A stretch of DNA of 64,000 bases from Chromera velia. Its lineage: Eukaryota > Sar > Chromeraceae. The stretch is from assembly GCA_018398765.1 (NCBI GenBank), contig JAHBMJ010002675.1, forward strand, positions 1 through 64,000, written 5' to 3'. The notes beneath the pieces were generated by a model. It worked only from the letters and a program-made list of their open reading frames with translations, did not search any database and was not told the origin of the DNA. Position 1 is the first letter of the stretch. Each line of letters starts with the position of its first letter. The position numbers and the translations under genes are program-made. Of the stretch, positions 58,576-64,000 are shown piece by piece.

Positions 58576-60815
58576 GTGTGTGTGTGTGTGTGTGTGTATG
58601 TAAGTAGCACCAATCCTGAAAACATTTCTGCGCGTTATTCTCATGGCGATAGAAAGGATTGTGAAGGATAAAAAGGAAGGTACGAGGCAGCGCAAGTTCG
58701 CGTGCATGTAGAATGTTTCAGGACGCTTCAGACTAAATGCATGCATGCGGGCGGAGTCCCATGCAGTGCATGTGAGGACTTGTCTTTTCCTCTTTCTCTC
58801 TCTAACGTGGTCTCTTTCCTTCATCTCCCTGTGCTCCCGGAGTTCCCCTCGGCCGTCCCGCGCGTCTCCGATTATGGCCGGAGAGTCGAAGCTGCATGAC
58901 TAGTATTCAGTACGTTAATTAAGCAGACGGCCAAAGAATCAATCCATAAAATGCCGTGCAGGGAGCTAGGCGTACGTGGTGAGGGACGACGTACTGCAGA
59001 GGCTGGGGAAAGCTCTGCCTGCTCTGCACTTCCACCATCGATTTGACCAGATGGTCCAGTGTTCGGAGATTGGCATCCTGACCCCCTACAAGCCGCAGGT
59101 CTTCCTCCTACGAGAGGTCAGCACGGTGTAGGAATTATTTGTTGTTTCTTTCATCGCTTACCTGTTTTTTTGCAAACTCTTCCTGGATTCAGAGATTCGC
59201 TCTCTTTTATCAAAAGAGGGCTCAGCACTTGTTCATATAGCTGTCAAAGTTTGTAGGAGAGAGAGACACAGGCAGACAGGGAGCGGGCGCACACACCAAC
59301 TGAAACAAAAATACATACACCGGTAGCCGAGAGAGAGAGAGAGGAGAGATGGTGAAGTGAGAACAAGAAATGCTTTCCCTCTGAGTGTGTCAGAGTGTGT
59401 ATGAGTGCGCTCTAGCTTGCGCGCACATGAAATGTTGTAGGCGGACTGAGCAGTCCATCTTGCTCTCTGCCTTCCTCTTCTTCTGTGGCTACGAGCATCT
59501 CAAGAAGCGTGTCTGTTTAGTCCACTTTCTTTGCATCAAAAGAGGCCGCTGTGTCTTTATGACTGCAAAAACATATTCTCGTCGATTACCGGCTTTTTGT
59601 CGTGCAGGAGGTTCGGAATCATTTCTCGTCCTGGCAGAACTACGTTCAGGTCGACTTTGTCGATAGCTTCCTTGAAGGTCGGTGCATGCGTCCTTTGAAT
59701 GAAGTCTGCTTCCATATTCTTTTGCCAACTGCGGATTGTGTGTTGCATTACATCTCCACAACTGCCTCTGCTCACTTTTGCTGGATCTGTGTATTAATGC
59801 TTTTGACGAATGCAGGGTCGCGAGAAAGACCTGATTGTTTTCTCGGCAGTTCGCTCTCGCTCGAACTTCCAGGTCAGTCGTTCATCTGTTTACTGGATTC
59901 GTGCATCCGCAACGAAGGAAAGATGTCGTAATTCAGAGAGTGAGCCTTTCGGACAGGCAGATGAGTAGAAGGACAGTGTTTGAATCAGTGCTGATCATCT
60001 TTTATGGGGTGTCGGCTTTCATAGAATCAGTCATTTAGTGAGTCAATTTTGCTCTGATGAACAGAATGTCCGTTTTTGATTCCATCAGTCACTCCGTCTC
60101 TCTCTTTGTCCGTTCTTCATTAAGCGACGAGATTCATGAGTCGAGTTCGATAATCACGCCAGTCATTTACTGAGTGAGCCAGCCTGAGTTCATCAGCTTT
60201 TCGGGGACTTGGAGAACGTCAGACAGTCGACTATTCGCCCATTCTTCTACGGTTTATCAGTCAGTCAGATGTCGGGCGAAAAGTAAATATACAAGTGAGT
60301 CCGTCAGTCATTATGACAGCCTGAATGCGTTGATGATTTTTCGTGTTCTCTTTCTCCCTTCATCTTTTCCCCTGCAGGTGGGCACGGACAGCCTTGGTTT
60401 TGTGAGGGACCCCAGGAGACTACACGTCATGCTCACAAGAGCCAGCCGGCAGCTGGTGGTGATTGGAAACCGCGACACTCTCATGTACGTGAGTTTGACA
60501 ACAAGAATTCATCCTTCGCACCTGTGTGCAAATCGGTATCCCATCTGCGCATGTTCATGCTGGAATCAGCTCAACAATTACTCCTTCACCATGTGAAGTG
60601 TACATGTGTGCGTCTCTCATGCAGCTGAATGATAAATGACACCATCATGATGTGCATGGCCTCTCAGTTGCATGCTGCTGACGGCTTGACTGTGCTGATC
60701 TTGCTCAGTGTCAATCATATGATCGAATTGAGTTCCTGCATGGCTCACACGTTACATGTTCTTTTGCTTGCAGGAGGCCCGATCCTGTCTAAAGAAGATG
60801 GATAGAGTGGGTTGA
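52563..60815 (+). CDS. Superfamily 1 RNA/DNA helicase, UPF1/Sen1/SMUBP2 type
   Basis: Exons recognised: 52563 onward ([21 protein letters not shown]), 53795-53867, 54221-54712, about 54787-54898, 55153-55250, 55760-55800, 56452-56522, 56837-57042, 57426-57453, 57787-57931, about 58970-59116, 59608-59677, 59816-59872, 60378-60488 and 60774-60815 (TGA). Helicase motifs in order: [15 protein letters not shown] (I, Walker A), [15 protein letters not shown] (Ia), [13 protein letters not shown] (II), [13 protein letters not shown] (III), [12 protein letters not shown] (IV), [27 protein letters not shown] (V) and [20 protein letters not shown] (VI). The order and wording fit the UPF1-like group, which unwinds RNA or RNA-DNA hybrids using ATP. 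At least two one-base frame changes between motifs I and Ia, and an awkward junction before GREKDL, are not explained by normal introns. They may be assembly errors or decay. Confidence 0.75.
52617..52712 (+). repeat. Exact 48-bp tandem duplication in helicase exon
   Basis: Positions 52617-52664 are repeated exactly at 52665-52712, encoding a 16-residue unit ([16 protein letters not shown]) twice in frame. Each copy contains CTGCAG|GTTC, which could serve as acceptor or donor. Confidence 0.9.
58305..58600. repeat. Assembly gap with (GT)n(GA)n repeat
   Basis: A 22-base N run is followed by GT units with two copies of a GTGCGTATGCGTGTGCG-type block and a GA tract, in a helicase intron. An exon joining 57931 to 58970 in phase may be hidden in or near this gap. 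Confidence 0.85.
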
Positions 60816-61389
60816 GAGACAGGGGGCGGTGGGGAACTTCAACGGCCTCACACAGGGCTTCTGCCGATAGTGCATGTTATCAAAAGCGAAAGGGGCGCCG
60901 GCCCGAGGGGGTTTTGTGGGAAGTTTGGGGGCATTGAAAAAGGGCTTGCGAAAGTATATGTGTGTGACAGTGCGCATAAGCGCCGGAAGAAAAAAGCGTT
61001 TGGACTTACTCTTTCCTTGCTTTGCCTTGACCGCGTGTGGGCGCGCGTGTGGGCGATGTCAACCGGAAGCCCACAAGACTTGCACTGCCCGACATCCGTT
61101 GCGGTGAGGCACATTGCCGAATTTTACTAGGACTGGTGCAAAAAGTAGTGTATCATTATTATGATATCGTTTTCTTGGAAGAGAGCCTGCGCGAGGCACA
61201 GAGGAAGTAGAACCTCAAGCCCTTCCTGCCATCAGACTGGAAGCCCTTCCTGCCATCGGGACTGGAAGGCATAAAGGTTTGTCAGTGCGTCCTAGTCTTT
61301 AAGAAATCCCCCCCCCCCCCCTGCATGTCTGCATGCGGCGGTTTGGAATGTCTTGACGCTGGGTTGTCCATAGTCCTGACAATGATTTG
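60816..61389. other. Downstream of helicase, nothing recognised
   Basis: Short open frames exist on both strands at 60848-61130 without recognisable sequence. 61208-61265 holds a short tandem duplication (CCCTTCCTGCCATC), and 61308-61321 is a C-run. Confidence 0.4.
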
Positions 61390-61960
61390 GGCTTAATTTA
61401 AGTCCAAGATTTAACCTCTCATATCATTATCAACGATCATCAATCACTTTAAGATTCACTTATCAATTGGTTTATATAGGCCATCATACAATACATGAGT
61501 CTAGGACAATGCTTTATTAATTATACTCATCTTACTAGTTTTATTATTAAAGGCATTTATCCCTCAGCTCAAAAAGTTTAACTAGCGCCCAGACTTTCAA
61601 CTTAGGATTTCAAATTCAAAAACTCACTAAAATCTCAGCTAATTTGAGCAAAAATACATAAAATTCCACAAAATCCGCCATAATGTCAGCAAAAATCTGT
61701 TTGGACTAGCTGTTTGGATTAAACATTTTAAAATTCAGTTCAGTGTAGCCAAAAAACCATAAAATCTACTAAAATCCCCCAAAATCTTAGTTTAAAATCT
61801 TATAAAATCCCAGTTTCTGTAAGGTGAGTTTGTTAGAACTTAACAACTCTGCAAAAAAAAATCTATGAAATCGCAAATAACCTAGTAAATAATACAAATT
61901 AATATTGATGAACATTTAAAAGAGATGTGCTATACTAGGTGTCACATAGCCTTATCAGTG
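61390..61960. other. AT-rich island with AAAATC-type degenerate repeats
   Basis: AT-rich DNA containing many imperfect AAAATCC/AAAATCT words between 61620 and 61810. No coding signal. Confidence 0.5.
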
Positions 61961-64000
61961 CATGATCTCAGCAGTGACTATTTCCCTGATTAAGCCCTTG
62001 GTCCGGCCACCCCCACAAGATGACAGACAAACAATTGATAGATGGCAATAAACAGTGACGAGGTGAGTCCTAAACCATGTAGTAACACCTGATAACGGCC
62101 CATCGTAGTATTTGATTGAGTGAGGGAAAGACTGCTTCGCATGTCCATGCAGAACAGTCAAAAGGGTAGAGTCTAAGCCCACAGAGGGAGAAGAGAGGGG
62201 ACAGGCATAGGGCAAGGCACAGAGTCACTCCATGCTGCGCACTAAATCTTTCAAAGTGATCTCAATTGACTTCTTCAAGTCGGAGTTTTTCTATGGCTTA
62301 GACTGTATCTGAAAAAACAAAACACTCATTACCAGGGGAATCAAAGATCGCAGAGACAAGATGCGTAAGGGTAGAAAACCAGACGAACAAGCGAACAGAT
62401 AAACAAGACTACAGAACAGACGTCGGGAGAAACTGCCAATTCCATTAGCCAAGAACGGCAATTGGACGCACACAAGAGCTATACAATGATAGGAAAGGAG
62501 AAAACGACTGGATACTAAGCATACAGGCAAGCTGTATATCCATTTTGCTGAGCATGAGAATCACAAAGGTCCATTTTTCTGAGCATGCGAATAAAGGAGG
62601 TTGATTCAAACGGCAGTCTAAAACGGTAGTGCTTTCACTCCTCCCTTTGATCTTCCGTCGAGGACTCAGCGTTCTACACATACAAGGAATTGTAGAATTA
62701 TTGTTCACCGCTCATGCCCTAGCTCATGCCATTAGGCTTGCACCCCCATCTGCTCTTGAAAGCACTGCTTGCCATGAAATGCTGCGACTCTTTACTGAAA
62801 CAAACAATGCACTGAGAATCTGTTAACAAACCCAAAACCACCGACTACAAACCCTTCCCCCGTAAGCTTTTGCAAGCATAATCAGAGTTAGGCACTTCCA
62901 GAGGCAAACTAGCTCACTTCGACTCTTTCTCTTATGATCATGCGAGCGTTTTTTCCACCTCTTTGTTGCGCTTGTGGGAGCTTTTACAACTTCATATCCC
63001 TGTCTTGCTGCTTGTATGAGCACTGGTCACCCTGATTGCTCTTGAGAGCATCATCACCATGCAATAGAATTGCTGCAAAGGGCCATCGAAGGTCTAACAC
63101 ACACCATGCACCCAGCTTGATCCACTCCGCCCACCTTCGTCACATGAAATTGAGGGAGCCTTCCTACATGCATCCTGCATGCAGGGGGGAAAGACATGAT
63201 CATGCAGGCCTGAAAATCAACCTAAGGGACTGCGACTGAGCAAAAAGAGCAGAAAAAGTGGACATGCAGAAAGAAACCAAAAGATTGAAAGGTGCCAAAG
63301 CGAAAAAAATGTACCAAGAGACATACTTCCTCAAGTGGAAGCTAGAGCTAGTGCTGCAAAGACACAATGAATGCGGGTAACCTAAAATTTTATGTGCACG
63401 GATTTGGCAGAGTCACTGTGGGCGGTAAGACAAGCATGCCGATTTCCACATGGATGTGTGTGTGTATGTATATGGAAGCATCAATTTTGCTTTCAAACTC
63501 ATGTGAGGGTGCTCTGGTCTCCAACGGCCACCAATTGCCTTCTCACTCTTATGAGTATCACGTTGAGCCTCCTGAGGTCTGAGAGAATTTAAATCCCACA
63601 CTCTTCTCGATCTTAACCTGCATAAAATAATGTGAAGGAGGGAAGGAGAAAAGCAGAATCATCCATTGATTCGGGCTCTCTTCTCAACTCAGGACTCTCT
63701 GACGAAATACCTGACAGACTGAAGAGGCGCCTGTCTGAGATGCTGGTAAATCTAGAGTTGAGCGGTTCTCACTTTAATGAAAAAAGTGATCGATTGATGG
63801 ACCGACTCATACTAAACCTGACTGATGGACCCATGCAGCCGAATCAGATGAACGAACGGCGGACGATATAGACAGACTGACCCAAATTAATAGCCAACTG
63901 CCAGACGCTGCCAGACTAGAAATCAGACCAATCTGACGTACCAAAAAACGTAAAAATACCTGTTCACCCGCCCATCTGAATGACTTTTTGAACGACTTTC
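61961..64000. other. Unassigned region, possible undetected exons
   Basis: Composition is normal. The most protein-like open stretches on the plus strand are 62700-62826 (HALAHAIRLAPPSALESTA) and 63632-63871 (LSDEIPDRLKRRLSEMLVNL, then DRLMDRLILNLTDG). The latter is hydrophilic and helix-prone and ends at TAG in 63869-63871. I recognise no family and cannot tell whether these are gene exons or mobile-element remnants. Confidence 0.25.

Noticed and set aside
60848-61130. Small genes on either strand downstream of the helicase
   Set aside because: There is no domain, no splice support and no codon signal beyond chance; it is probably untranslated or intergenic.

Overview
The window looks like nuclear DNA of an alveolate, most likely a chromerid alga such as Chromera velia. 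This is inferred from: intron-rich genes with short exons, pyrimidine-TGCAG acceptors and an unusual GTCAGT donor; a cysteine-repeat protein of the apicomplexan oocyst-wall type; abundant TGCATGC words; dense microsatellites and mixed retroelement debris. Stray N's and a few frame jumps suggest a draft assembly. No rRNA, tRNA or CRISPR was recognised.

Layout. 525-8123 (-): RCC1-repeat gene. 9610-12254 (+): TFIIH p62/Tfb1 subunit. 13048-14365 (-): LINE remnant. 16085-19126 (-): membrane RING-H2 ubiquitin ligase. 19560-24695: retroelement fragment, gag-only LTR element with both LTRs, GC-rich block and a TGGA-type satellite. 25931-40098 (+): a gene made of a signal-peptide exon, a large secreted domain and about 27 tiny exons. 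41909-43088 (-): oocyst-wall-like protein. 43722-43952: foldback/MITE-like element in an AT-rich island. 44418-50253 (-): NSUN-type RNA cytosine-C5 methyltransferase. 51065-60815 (+): UPF1/Sen1-type superfamily 1 helicase. 61390-64000: AT-rich DNA followed by sequence I cannot assign.

The genes are mostly housekeeping (transcription/repair, ubiquitin, RNA modification, RNA helicase) with two secreted proteins. Two gene pairs (RCC1/p62 and NSUN/helicase) are divergent and share 0.8-1.5 kb spacers containing alternating GC purine-pyrimidine tracts and TGCATGC words, so shared promoters are possible.

The most interesting object is the 14-kb gene at 25931-40098. From its fourth exon onward, nearly every exon is 6-48 nt, a multiple of three, and begins and ends in phase 2, so each can be skipped without changing frame. 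This resembles the micro-exon genes of schistosomes, but as an inferred, unrelated case in an alveolate. Exon models here were built by eye from splice motifs and phase agreement; none has transcript support.
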